A stretch of DNA of 64,000 nt. Source: Vicia villosa. Lineage: Eukaryota > Streptophyta > Magnoliopsida > Fabales > Fabaceae. Location of the stretch: the NCBI RefSeq assembly GCF_029867415.1, contig NC_081183.1, positions 61,206,336 to 61,270,335 on the forward strand, written 5' to 3'. Below the pieces are notes generated by a model. The model was given only the letters and a program-made list of their open reading frames with translations, had not been told where the DNA came from and made no database searches. Of the stretch, positions 9,872-21,067 are shown one piece after another; position 1 is the stretch's first letter; each line of letters begins with the position of its first letter. The position numbers and the translations under genes were made by a program.

Positions 9872-11333
9872 TGTAGCGGGGAAAATCTGATCCATAGGAT
9901 TGACTCGAATCAATATTTCGTTTGAAATCGCCACCGCGCTTTATTTTTTCAAAGGAAAAGGGAAAAGAACGAAAAACCCAAAGTTTTGTTTTTAAAACAA
10001 GAAAGAGATCTCAGGTACGGGTGTTGTTTATACAAGGGGAAGGTTTTAAGCACCCCTCATATCTATGGTACTCCACAGGAACCTTTTTGAAAATCTGTGT
10101 CGTGTGTGCTAAAAAACGGTTTGTTTTATTTTTAAAATAAGCTCGGCAAGACGTTAAGCCTTGTGCCTACATACCTCCTCGGTGCAATGGAGAAGTCAGA
10201 GCTAATGTAGTTCCGCTTAAAAGGGGAAAACGTTTTAAAAAACGAATAAACACTTTCTCGTCGTCGGAGAGAAATACTCAGCCATTGATCTTAAGCATGA
10301 GAACAAACAAGTTCTTTGCATCGCAAATGAAAGAAGGGCTCCAACTCGGATGAAATCAACGAGTATGCCACTAGCTCTCTCATGCGGAAAAGATCTCATT
10401 ATATCAATCAATTTCAAAATCGTGGGGTATAACGACTCGTTTCGACAATTAATAGTGTCTAAACTTTTGAAGAAAAGAGGAAAAGGCCACTAAGGGCAAA
10501 AGATATTTTAAGAGAAAAGGTTTTGAAAAGATTGCAAACATAAGAAGGTTTTTGAAAAAGGGAGAAGATTTTGAAAATTTAAGAATGGGAGGAGATGAAG
10601 AGGCTATCCTATTGCGTAAAATAAAAGCTAAGGAAAGAAACGGTCTAACCGAAATAAGAAGCCAACACTTGACATTATGAGTCATGGTAGATTTCCCATC
10701 CTTTGGAATATCAATACTAAACCAACATTATTACTTGGGGATCCAGATGAATTTATTATCTTAGCTCCACTTTGCATTAAGCACATTAAAATTTTGACGA
10801 AAATCGGGCAGAGTAACGGCTGTTTTCGGGTAAAATCCTTATATCAATGCCTTGGAATTAACCATAAAGGGCTTTCAAGGAAATACCTGCACACATAAAC
10901 AGACAACAATCCAATGCCAGACAGACAGAATAACAGCAGAGTAATTAACAGAATAAGGGTCTAGAGGCGCTAAGTCCATAAGTCCGAATCTCCAAAATGC
11001 TAGGGATAGTAACCAATAGTCCAAAAGAGGGCCTTAGGTGTTTTTTAGATTTTTGTTATTTATTAGTGTTTTAGCATAAAAGTAAAGTATGGTCCAAGTG
11101 GACAAAAGAAAATGGCGGAAACATAAACATAGTGTCCAAATGGACAAAGAGAAAATAGCGGAATGTAAATATGATGAAATGATAAAATAAAGCGATAAAG
11201 CGAGAAATATAAAGAGCGGTATAATAAAGTGCGAAAATTAAAGTCAGTTGTTAGATGTTAAAGATAACCATCTTGAAACTTGTCAAGTATGTTATCAAAG
11301 TTAGTAATGAAGATCGATGGTGAGTGAAGGATG
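9872..11333 (-). repeat. 3' LTR of element A, inverted, U5-side part
   Basis: This is the reverse complement of about 2985-4450. It starts TGTAGCGGGG at 9872, where the CA terminus is read on the minus strand. It is interrupted at 11333/11334 by element C with the 5-bp duplication GGATG (11329-11333 and 26416-26420). Confidence 0.9.
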
Positions 11334-11991
11334 TGTCGCTACCGCGAAAAATGGATAGAGTCGCCACTAATATATTTATCCCATAAGGGAAAGGAATACC
11401 AGAAAACCTAACTCAGAACAAGAACAAGGTCTTTCGACCAGAGAACAGGGCACGGGAGTCGGTTACGCGAGGGGAAGGTGTTAGCACCCCTCACGCCCAT
11501 CGTACTCGATGGTATCCACCTATGTTTGTTTCTATTTAAAGGGTGTCTAATGTCTAAAACCTAAATGCAAATGAATGAAAAAGAAACACGGGGAAAAGAA
11601 GGAATTATTTACAAGTGTGCTCGCTTAGGCCCCGCGACCCAATGCCTACGTATCCCTTACAAGGAATCAGAGCGACCGTAGTTCGGCTCCATAGTTTCCA
11701 TTTGTTTTGTGTTTTTTAGTTGAACAGCGGTTAAGGTCACAATCCACGATGCTCGACCTTTGGAGACTTATACGCCTATTTTGGAAAGGACTTAACTTGT
11801 TCTTAGGCGCCTAACAAGGCAAAAGAAAAGCAAAAGTTTGGTTTGTGTCTTTTATTGTAATTCCACGATGACGAAGACCCTCTACAGGGCTTCGCATCGC
11901 TTCCTTACTCTGTTTTAAGTCAAAGCCTTTATTAATCATTTTGAATGTTTTCTGGTTGAGTATTTTTTAAGGGAGATTTACTTTGCGACTT

Positions 11992-12259
11992 AGATCACAC
12001 CAAGAAAAAGAGTTTTGTTTTTGACTATTTAGAGAATGCTCATCGAGGTCTACACCACAATCGATTCTCTAAATAACGGATAAGAAATACATCGAAATCT
12101 ACATTCCAATCATTTCTTTTCCGTTTAGTAGAAAAGAACGTACATCGGGGCCTACACCCCAATCATTTCTTTTCTACTAGGTGAGAAAGAACGTACATCG
12201 GGGCCTACACCCCAATCATTTCTTTCTCACTATACATCAGAAAAGTCACAGTGTGATCT
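11992..12259. repeat. Four-hairpin domain closed by an outer stem, C left LTR
   Basis: The outer stem is AGATCACAC (11992-12000) with GTGTGATCT (12251-12259). Inside are four hairpins: ATTTAGAGAAT 12027-12037 with 12064-12074; CGGATAAGAAAT 12077-12088 with 12112-12123 (one mismatch); TAGTAGAAAAGAA 12126-12138 with 12167-12179; GTGAGAAAGAA 12181-12191 with 12220-12230. The loops share ATCG…CTACA…CCAATC, and the last two have an inner GGGG/CCCC stem. Stem sequences differ while pairing is kept. The second copy is at 22705-22972. Confidence 0.88.
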
Positions 12260-13971
12260 TTGTCAGGTTTTTTTATTAAGTATTTTAGAGTTGAAAAAGA
12301 AAAAGAAATGAGCAAGGGGAACTAACCTATTCTCTAATCTAATTGTTGTTATTCTAGTCTAAGTCTAATGTTAACATACTAATGGGATATATTCTAAGAG
12401 GAGCATACAAATGGTATTAACAACATGGGCCAAAAATATGGCTAAAAACAAGCAACAAAATCACACAACATTTATACGAAAATAATATGGAAATGGTACA
12501 AAAGAAATACAAGAAGCCATTCAAAAATTAGTACAAAATTAGTCTAAAAAAAAACTACTATTTTTATGAGTTTTTTGTTAATAAGGGAAATCTAATTCAA
12601 GCTTAACTATGTTAAAAAAATCTATTAATCCTAAAACTAACAATTTTATTGTTTTCTATGTCATTTTTAATACCTAAAAATCAAACAAAAATTATGATTC
12701 TAACTATTATTATTACCTAAAAATCTAATGAGAAAATTATGATATTTTTATATGCTTTTTATCAAAAAGAAATTTAATAACCAAAAATTATGTCGATGCC
12801 TAGATTCTAACAAGAAAGCATGTAGTCAGGGGGGTTTGAAATCAGAAATGATGTATGGATTAGGGAATCAGGCGCAGGCCCTTAGCATTTGGCCCAAGGG
12901 ACTATTTTTATTCATCTTGCTTCAGATTTTAGTTATTATCATTTTTTGCTATCAACAATAATAAAAACAATTAATTAAATAAAATAAAATGAAAAATGAA
13001 ATGGGATTAGGGTTGAATTACATGTGACCTTTCAGATTACATCTTCTTCCTCTCACCGCGAGAACGGCGCCGAAACACCCCCTCACCGATTCTCTCCGAT
13101 CAAGTCTCTCCGATCAACTTCGGCCGCGCCGCCTCACCTACCTCGCCACTCACACATCTTCCTTTCTTCGTCTTTGTCTCACACTCAATCCTTCTCCGAT
13201 TCGAATCCTCACCTTGACTTCGATGCAAACAAATTCATACGAAAGTAAACACGAAGAGATGCTCCGATGACGATTCAAAGACGTCGGCCATTAGAATTCA
13301 AGGTAATCATCTGTGTTGTTCTTTTGCTTGTTCCCTCTGATTTGCGTTTCTTATTCTTCTTCTTGAATCAATCTCTTTCTCTGTGTTCTTGCGATGTGAT
13401 GATGATTGATGTGTGTTGTTGTTGGTTGATTGAAGGAATGTTGATGACGATTTACGAAGAGGGTGGAGTGCGATGGTGATTTTCAGAGAGAGAGAATTGA
13501 AGATTCAAATAGCATTCTTTTGATGAGAGAGCTCGGTTCAGAGAGGATAAAGATAAAGTTGTTACAGGTGAATTCCCTCCTTGTTCTGTTACGACTTTCT
13601 CTGATATTCTGTTACGCGACTTTCCTCTAATCTTTTCTCTTTTTCATTTTTCGGGTGATTGAATGGAGATGATGAAGGTTCAGATAGAGGTTAACAATGG
13701 AGAAGATTGGGAGTGTAGTAGATGATGATTGAGGTGGAGAGATTGAGAGGTTGAAGATGTGATTTGAGGTTGAAGAATTCAGAGAGGGAGAAGAGTGTCA
13801 AGAGAAGGTTGGAGATGATGATGAATGAATGGTGAAGAAGATGGTAGAATTGCAAAGATGAATGAAGGTGATGGGGGAAGTGGTCAAGAGAGAAAATGAA
13901 AAGGATGGTATGTGTTTGATGAATGATGGATCGAGAGTCTGAAGAAACTGAATCATAGAGCAGTGCTTTTG

Positions 13972-13979
13972 TTATATAG
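13972..13979 (-). promoter_or_regulatory. TATA box of element C LTR
   Basis: The minus strand reads TCTATATAAC. It is about 1.7 kb into the LTR in the direction of transcription. The 5' LTR equivalent, the one that would drive the element, is near 24685-24692. Confidence 0.5.
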
Positions 13980-15703
13980 AGTCTCTCAGGTCAGTGTTTA
14001 CTCTGATTTTTCTCTTTTAATCCCTCCTTCTTTCCGTTATGAGCTGTTAGATCAAATTTTCTGTTGAGAATTCTGTTAGGAGTATGATGCTGAGCTGGAT
14101 TTCAGTTAGGAGTTGGTTATAGTTAGTACTAGGTTGTTGATAGGTAGTTAGGAAATTCTGTTACTGTTAGTTTTGATTGTTGTTTCTGCTTAACTGCAAC
14201 TACAGGGGGCTGTTAGCTTTGAAAAGTTAGTTAGTTACAAAAGACTTTGTTAGTTAGTTATAGGGAGGTTAGAATTCTGTTGCAATTCCGTTTGAAAGTT
14301 GGTTATAAGGTTGGGATTCTGACTGGTTATTGTTAGTGGTTTGGATTTGGTTGTAATTGTGTGGAATGGGTTTTATGCGCGTGGCTATGTGTGATATAGT
14401 AGCAGTAGGCTTTGGTGAAAATGCACTTGTATGGGCTGCTGTAGTAAACGATGGAGGGACCTATTTTGAATTGTTGAGAATGTTTATTTATGGACTGTGT
14501 ATGGTATGGTTTGCAGGTTTTATGTGAAATTTTCTTTTTGACTGTTTTTTGTGTGTGTGTAGAATATGATTGACTGCGCAGGTTTCCTTAAGGCTCATTG
14601 TAGACCAAAGGTTCAAGAAACATACAAAATACAATGCCGGTGTAGCAAAAGGATCGCCAAAGAACGTATTGCCCGTAGAAAGGTCACACACCAAGCCGAA
14701 AACAACACAGCCTCTTTGAAAAAGAACAGAGCTAGGCAATGTCAACGGAAAGTTTCCAAAGGAAGGACCGTCAATCTGAGACAAGCCAAGAAAGATAAGC
14801 ACCAGCATAGGCGGGCCAAGAAATTTCAAACCACAAAGCACAAGTGATGATTATGCCGAAACATCTTTGCTCTACTGTAATCCAAATCAGGAACCTTGCT
14901 ACCATGAAGTCTTTGGTACCAAGACAGTAAAGCCTCAATGAGATACATTTGTTATAGTTTTTGTTTACAAAACTTTCAGCCAAAGATGTAATCCACAGAA
15001 AGGCCACGAAAATAATGTGACTTGCATATGTATTATGAACATGTTTTTTTTTTTTGTATGACTTGTAATTACACCCCTGAATTTTGTATTTATGAATTTT
15101 GACTCCTTTGAGATGTAATGTTGCCTTGAGTTTTTCCTCAACTTGTTGAATTCAAATTTCCAAAACTTTTCACATTATTTTTAATTGTCCCTTTGGATGC
15201 ACCACAATATCAGTTGAAAATCAGTCAGAAGATTGAAGTAGCCTTCGGTTGAGAATTAATTAGCAAGATTTGGTCCACATAAAGTCAACCTTAATCAACT
15301 GCATATCTTTGTAACGCTTCTTCTACAATGATTCAATGAGAGGTCCAGACAAACAATAACCGAGTCAAGATGGATTGTAACACAAGCAACCCAACAAAAA
15401 CTAGGATCACTATACATAGCATCTTGATTCAAATAAGGTCCTTTGTACCAAGTCTTTACTACTTAGTGGGTATAATCATAAGGAGATAGAATCATCAATT
15501 TAATGCAAACACCAATACAAGTCAGCCTTAATTGTGATATCCTTGAGTATAGGACCCTGACTTTTCAATGTCCTGCATCCCATGTCGATGTTATTGATTA
15601 AATGAATGCATGAGTGTTAGATGACCTAATGGAGGTATGTATAGAATGCAAAACTTAAGCCAATTAGAAATAAAATTATATGGGCAAATTTTGGGGTGCA
15701 ACA

Positions 15704-15716
15704 GCTGCCCCTATTT
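15704..15716 (-). other. Polypurine tract of element C
   Basis: The minus strand reads AAATAGGGGCAGC directly before the 3' LTR. The A (28080-28093) and D (44994-45008) tracts share AAATAGGGGCA. Confidence 0.85.
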
Positions 15717-15995
15717 AATCGTCTTAAACCTGAAGGTGAGATTGGCGTTAGCCTTTCGAACATTCGAGGTAGAAGAAGATTAAATACTAAAGTACCAGAA
15801 AATTTGCACTCCGGGTAACGGATGGATGACACTTTTTTTTTTTGGCTGCCTCCACTTAACAAGCTTCGGCAAGTAACAATATGATATTCCCATAGGATTT
15901 CCTTAAAAGAAGGAAGAATTTGTGATGCCTATTTGCAACAGGCAAGTGCAAGAGATTGGTTTGCCATGACACTTTTTGGGGAGTATATGACAAAC
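15717..15995 (-). other. 3' non-coding region of C next to the PPT, no gene seen
   Basis: It contains no convincing open frame or repeat beyond short A/T runs. Confidence 0.5.
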
Positions 15996-16610
15996 GTCCA
16001 CAACTCGAGGGGTGGGACACTTATGACTCGTAAGTCGGGAACTAACGACTCGACGGTCGGGATTCACAATACGAGGATTCAAAAGCTGACGACTCGAGGG
16101 TCAGAGAGCAAAGGATTCACAACACGAGGGTTGGAAAACTGACGACTCAAGGGTCGGAAAGCAAAGAATTCTCAACACGAGGGTTGAAAAACTGACGACT
16201 CGAGGGTCCTCTCAACACGAGGGTTCTGATGACTCGAGGGTCGGAAAGCAAAGAATTCTCAACACGAGGGTTGAAAAACTGATGACTCGAGGGTCGGAAA
16301 GCAAAGGATTCTCAACACGAGGGTTGAAAAACTGACGACTCGAGGGTCCTCTCAACACGAGGGTTCTGATGACTCGAGGGTCGGAAAACAAAGGATTCAC
16401 AACACAAGGGTTGAAAACTGATGACTCGAAGGTCGGACAACGCGAGGGTTGGAAAATCGATGACTCGAGGGTCGGAAAACAAAGGATTCACAACACAAGG
16501 GTTGAAAACTGATGACTCGAAGGTCGGACAACGCGAGGGTTGGAAAATCGATGACTCGAGGGTCGGAAAGCAAAGAATTCACAACACGAGGGTTGGAAAA
16601 CTCACTGGAT
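15996..16610 (-). repeat. Hairpin array 1 in the 3' region of C
   Basis: Units alternate between CGAC-TCGAGG-GTCG and CAAC-ACGAGG-GTTG hairpins, plus CAAT-ACGAGG-ATTC (AAT/ATT pairing) near 16068. They are joined by spacers such as GGAAAGCAAAGGATTCA. The six-base loop is nearly constant, while the middle stem pairs switch between G-C, A-T and mixed forms. Larger duplications of about 120 bp are superimposed. Apparent ORFs here are by-products of the repeat. Confidence 0.85.
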
Positions 16611-16620
16611 CTGAAGGGGT

Positions 16621-16760
16621 ATGCCGATAACCACCGGACTTGAACGGGGAGGACTAATCAAAATTAGACCTGACCTAAGGATGCCCATAACCACGGGACT
16701 TGAAAGGGATGCCAATAATCATTGGACTTGACGGAAGGAGACTAGTAACGACTAGACTCT
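16621..16760 (-). repeat. Hairpin array 2 in the 3' region of C
   Basis: Five small hairpins follow one another: CCG/CGG (16624-16637), CTAAT/ATTAG (16654-16667), CCC/GGG (16684-16697), CCAAT/ATTGG (16712-16725) and CTAGT/ACTAG (16742-16755). Three share GATG before and ACTTGA after the stem, and the loop AACCA or AATCA. A related CCAATA/TATTGG palindrome lies near 17290-17303. Confidence 0.8.
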
Positions 16761-17454
16761 TATTGGGGATGTTATTAAACACTGGGTTTGCAAGGAAACA
16801 TTGATGCTCGCGAAGCATAAGAACTACATGGATCCCACAGGCCAAAAGGCGGGGTGTAATTCTACAAAAGTGACAATCATTCGAATTGCCACACATAAAG
16901 TATGGATTATCCAAATGATCGAACTCAGCAAACGGGAAATAACCGTAGATACAATGATCTTGACAAAGAATGACTCTGTATCCAATCCACACTGGAGAGA
17001 GAAAGTGAGACTTCTTCTGGGGATATATTATTTTGTGCCTTTGAAGCACATACAAACTTGGCTTATGCATTGATGCATGTTTGATTTTTCCATGGCGTAA
17101 TGCTCCATATTCATGGAAATGCTACGCAGTTTTGTATATGCAAGGTGAATGCAATGATTACTATATGCAGAGATAACGAGGGCCCTTTAGAGAATATTTC
17201 GCTGACTTGTCGATCGAACTTCGTCTCTGACCTCGGGAGAGGTAAACATCAGGGAGAATCCCCTTAGTGTTGTGAATTCTGTGGGGGTGCCAATAGATAT
17301 TGGACTTTGACTTGCAAGATGTACTTCTTTGTTGACTTGAAGAATGACTTCTGACTTCTCACCATGTGCCATGACTTGGAGAATTTTCAGCTTGAGGAGA
17401 TTCCCTCAATTTACCATATTGGAGATGAGAACTCTGATGAGGAACCATCGTTGA
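16761..17454 (-). other. 3' non-coding region of C, no gene seen
   Basis: The opposing frames at 16675-17073 have no recognisable domain and overlap each other antiparallel. I see no coding signature. Confidence 0.45.
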
Positions 17455-17575
17455 GAGGGTTGGAACAACTCCGAGGAGAAATAAACTCCTATACTTGGGG
17501 AAAGAATGAATTCCCAGGAGAAATAAACTCCTATGCTCGGGGAGAGACTTTTATAGGAGAAATAAACTCCTATGC
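17455..17575 (-). repeat. Hairpin array 3 in the 3' region of C
   Basis: Three copies of AGGAGAAATAAACTCCT occur at about 17473, 17516 and 17555. Each is a 5-bp stem AGGAG/CTCCT around AAATAAA. In the last copy the stem extends to ATAGGAG/CTCCTAT. Confidence 0.85.
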
Positions 17576-17819
17576 TTGAGGAAAGAGTAACTTGTTGGGG
17601 AAAAGCATTATGATACTTATCAACTCTGTGATGGTCAACTGCACTTTACAAGTGAATGACGGTTCCTTCAATACAAACCAAAAAGATCATGCCCCAGGCT
17701 ACTTGACTTACAAAGGTATCTGATTCACGAAGACATTTCCCTCAGAAGGATCCTTACACCACAATTACTTGAGAAAATTTGCCCCAGCATATTCATACAT
17801 TTGAAATATTCTTTCTCTT

Positions 17820-18055
17820 GATCCCCGGATCCTTGAAGAGGTTTTTCGAATCTCGACGTAATTGCCCCAGATTGAGTGAGTTTGAGAGATTCCTCGACGT
17901 CACTACCTCGGATTGATTGAAATCAAGAGAGAGATTCCTCGACTTGATTAACCCTGATTGGTCGAATTTGAGATGTCAAACCTTGATTTGCTTGCCCCAG
18001 ATGGGCTGAACTCACGAGAGAGATTCCTCGTCGTGACTACTTCTGATTATGTACA
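17820..18055 (-). repeat. Imperfect ~65-bp repeats in the 3' region of C
   Basis: The phrase GAGATTCCTCGAC recurs about four times, with GCCCCAGATTG-type spacers between copies. The copies are diverged. Confidence 0.6.
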
Positions 18056-19630
18056 TCCTATCGGAATCCTTGAGTTTTACTTCCCTTAAGATCCCACAAA
18101 TCGTGGAAGTAACTTTACCACACTCAATAGAGTTCTCAAAACCTTCAGGGTAATCAATCAAAGAGAGTATCCACTGCTCATGCTCAATAGAGTCTTCAGG
18201 CAACATGCCCCTTGACATCAGTTTCCGATACGATTTCCTTTTACTCTAACGGAGCTCTCAAATCCTCTTACTTTGACACGATCAAGCTTTTCATGGATTC
18301 TCATCATGTAAACTTCCTTGATGTTTAAGCAAATGTTTTTTTTTTTTATGCAAAAGAATGTTAATTCTAAGAATGACAATTCTAATACAAAGTTTATGCT
18401 AATCTTGAAGTTTGAAGAAATGTTTTTATGAAATGAGGTAGCAACCTCTTGTGAATGAAAGATAAAGCGAGGATACGATACCAACATATATATGTGTTAC
18501 GCTTCATTGGGAGTCAGTAAACACTATCTCATGGGAGTGCGTCTTCGAAATAAACCCTACTTCAATTAGGACTTTTAAGGGTTGTAACTTGGCCGGGTTC
18601 ACGGTTTTCAGAAACAAAGGATTTTTAGGCTCAAAATTATTTGGTACCCACCCCCTTCATGATGTCCTCCATTCTTAAGTTCAATTAACTCAACATGAGT
18701 GTCCATCTCTCACAAGGAATTTTTTTTTGAAACGGTTGAGGAATCAACGAGGTTTTTCGGACATGGCAGTCGCTCACCTTTTATTCTTTTGATTCATTAT
18801 CACACGACTTTGTTCTTGCTTTATCTTCACCATCATTTTTCTTTTTATTGCTATATATTTTTCTTTTCATTTTTTCATCATTTTTTTTTTGCTTTCTTTT
18901 TTCTCTTTTTTTTTGAACAAGTCGTGTGACCTCGCATTGTCTTTGATTCGTTGGAAGTGATTGCGACTGCCTCATTCCATGGTTGATGAAGGATTACCAT
19001 TGTGGCGTCGTCATCTTTTATCCTCTTGGCGGGTGAAGGGTAACCATCACGGTTTTGACTTTCCTCAACCTTTTGAAGGATAACCATTGTTGTATCCTTA
19101 GATACATACCCTTTATGAGTTTTGAACACTTGATCAAGTTAAATGAACACTACCCTGCCCCTGGGTTAAAAAATAAGGGTTTTTTTAGAAAAGAAACTCC
19201 TACTTCAAGGCTCAAAGGGGTTAACGAGGGTCTATCTCCCTTATATCTCCAGTGTTTGGGGATTTGAAACAATGCCTGTACATCATCAGCAGGGTTTTAT
19301 TCAAAAACACATGATTAGGGATTTTGCATTTTTTTTCATCATTCTCCCTCCGCTCGTTGCCTAAGCAAGCGATTAGAAAAGTTGGTATCGTAATGCCAAA
19401 ACACTTTTTTTTTAGTGAAAACGAATGGATTACTTCAAGACGAACATGAACAATGTATTATGATTTTCATTCAAAAATTAACAAGTTTTTACATACTAGC
19501 AATGCTTAAACAAACAAAGAAAGATTACAAATGAAAATGCAATAGAGAACTAAATGAATGCCATTGTTGAGGAGACTTGACTCCGTATGGACTTATTGCT
19601 TCAGAAGATCCACTGAGTCAAAGGAGAACT
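18056..19630 (-). other. Gag 3' flank of C, non-coding
   Basis: There are T-rich tracts (18335-18350, 18838-18916, 19403-19415). It includes GTAACTTGGCCGGGTTCACGG (18575-18603), which recurs in D at 46921-46945. C and D therefore share ancestry here. No pol remnant was found. Confidence 0.55.
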
Positions 19631-21067
19631 TCAAATTTGGCCCTCAGGTGTGAAAGCGATAGCCTTGGAATCAATCAGGTCTTGAACCTTGTCTTTGAAT
19701 GGCTGACAGTCTTCAATCGAATGCCCAGGTGCCCCAGCATGGTAGCCACAACTAACATTAGGGTCAAATCCCTCAGGATACGGGAAAGAAACAGGCTTCA
19801 ACTGCTTTGGTTCTACCAAGGAAAGATTGATCAAGTGAGAAAACAACTTATCACGAGTCATAGGAATGGGATCAAATACTCTTTTTGGCTTTCTATGCTT
19901 CTGTTTACCTTGTTGGTGACGAATCTGCTGATAATTCTGCCTTTGTGGCACATATTGACCTAATTGATCATTTGGGATAAGCTTCTGTTGACCAAACTGA
20001 GTGGGAGGATGATTGAGAGTTGCAACACAAATTTGTGGGTCATCCTCAACAGGAGTTACTGCCACTGCTTCCTGACAAGAGATATGATCAGGAGAATAAT
20101 CAGGAGATTCCTCTTCATAATCGGACACTTCATTGGTCTCTTCACCCATTTGCTTAGGGACTTCAGAAGGAGTATCAACAACTTGGACATTACCATTCCT
20201 AATACCACGCTCCATTCGTTCTCCGACAAGAACCAATTCTGCGAAATCAGAAGCTTTACATGCAGCCAAACATTGGTAGTACGGACTTTCCATCACATCC
20301 TTAAACATATCCATGAGCTCTTTCTCTAAGAGTGGAGGTTGAACTCTAGCAGCTAATTCTCTCCATCTTCGGGCATATTCTCTGAATGATTCATCAGTTT
20401 TCTGAGTCAAAGTTTGGAGTTGCATTCTGGTCGGAGCCATGTTACTGTTGTGCTTGTAACGCTTGACAAAGGCTTCTGCTAGTTCTTTCCAAGTTCGGAC
20501 ATTGGTTCTTTCGAGTTGATTATACCACTCAAGAGATGTGCCACTGAGGCTATCTTGAAAGAAATGCATTAACAGCTTGTCATTCTCAGCATAAGGAGCC
20601 ATTTTGTTGCAAAATGCCTTAACATGAGCTATTGGACACGTGGTACACTTGTACTTCTCGAAGTTGGGGACTTTGAACTTAGCAGGAATCTTAATACCAG
20701 GCACTAGGCACAAACTAGCAGCATCTAGGTCAATGGAGTCACGACCTTCCATGGCTTTCAACCTTTCATCCAGGATGTGGAACCTTCTGTCAAACTCGTC
20801 AATCGGGAACCTGAAGGCTTCAAGTTCTGAATTATTCTCATGATGCGAAGTCTCTTTAACAGGAATTGGAATCTCAACAGTATTTCTAACATTCTGATTC
20901 ACAAGACCTTCTCCTGTGTTGAGATTAACATTTGTATCTGGCCTCTGAAGAACCTGTCTCAACTCTTCGTGTCTAAAAGCAAGGGCTTGAATAGCCTCCA
21001 TACAATGATTCAGGTTAATCCCCATTTCTGTCCTCATCTGAGTTAAGTCCTCACGAAGTTGTTCCAT
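19631..21067 (-). CDS. Gag polyprotein of element C (478 aa, intact)
   Basis: This is a structural Gag that would form the retrotransposon particle in the cytoplasm. It starts MEQLREDLTQMRTEMG with a helical N-terminus. The capsid core is recognisable by analogy with A and D: FEKYKCTTCPIAHVKAF, FFQDSLSGTSLEWYNQLE, FVKRYKHNSNMAPTRMQL, FREYARRWRELAARVQPPL. A variant zinc knuckle CGYHAGAPGHSIEDC (C-X2-H-X5-H-X4-C) lies near residue 440, and the protein ends soon after. There is no stop or frameshift and no protease or pol follows. The ATG at 21067 lies about 960 bases after the PBS. Keeping gag while losing pol suggests cis-acting selection on Gag, a common pattern for trans-mobilised elements. 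Confidence 0.92.
   Translation of the reverse strand: MEQLREDLTQMRTEMGINLNHCMEAIQALAFRHEELRQVLQRPDTNVNLNTGEGLVNQNVRNTVEIPIPVKETSHHENNSELEAFRFPIDEFDRRFHILDERLKAMEGRDSIDLDAASLCLVPGIKIPAKFKVPNFEKYKCTTCPIAHVKAFCNKMAPYAENDKLLMHFFQDSLSGTSLEWYNQLERTNVRTWKELAEAFVKRYKHNSNMAPTRMQLQTLTQKTDESFREYARRWRELAARVQPPLLEKELMDMFKDVMESPYYQCLAACKASDFAELVLVGERMERGIRNGNVQVVDTPSEVPKQMGEETNEVSDYEEESPDYSPDHISCQEAVAVTPVEDDPQICVATLNHPPTQFGQQKLIPNDQLGQYVPQRQNYQQIRHQQGKQKHRKPKRVFDPIPMTRDKLFSHLINLSLVEPKQLKPVSFPYPEGFDPNVSCGYHAGAPGHSIEDCQPFKDKVQDLIDSKAIAFTPEGQI

Larger units (their letters stand above)
11334..15703 (-). repeat. 3' LTR of element C
   Basis: It runs from TGTCGCTACC to GGGGTGCAACA on the plus strand. It holds the U5 core (11472-11488), the four-hairpin domain (11992-12259), a GC-rich gene-like block (about 13040-13330) and a minus-strand TATA box (13972-13979). 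The 93- and 117-codon overlapping frames at 14488-14847 are on opposite strands and have no recognisable domain. Confidence 0.93.

Noticed and set aside
14488..14847. Opposing 93- and 117-codon ORFs in C's LTRs (also 25201-25560)
   Set aside because: They overlap antiparallel, have no recognisable domain and are duplicated only because the LTRs are recent copies. The plus frame is simply Lys/Arg-rich.
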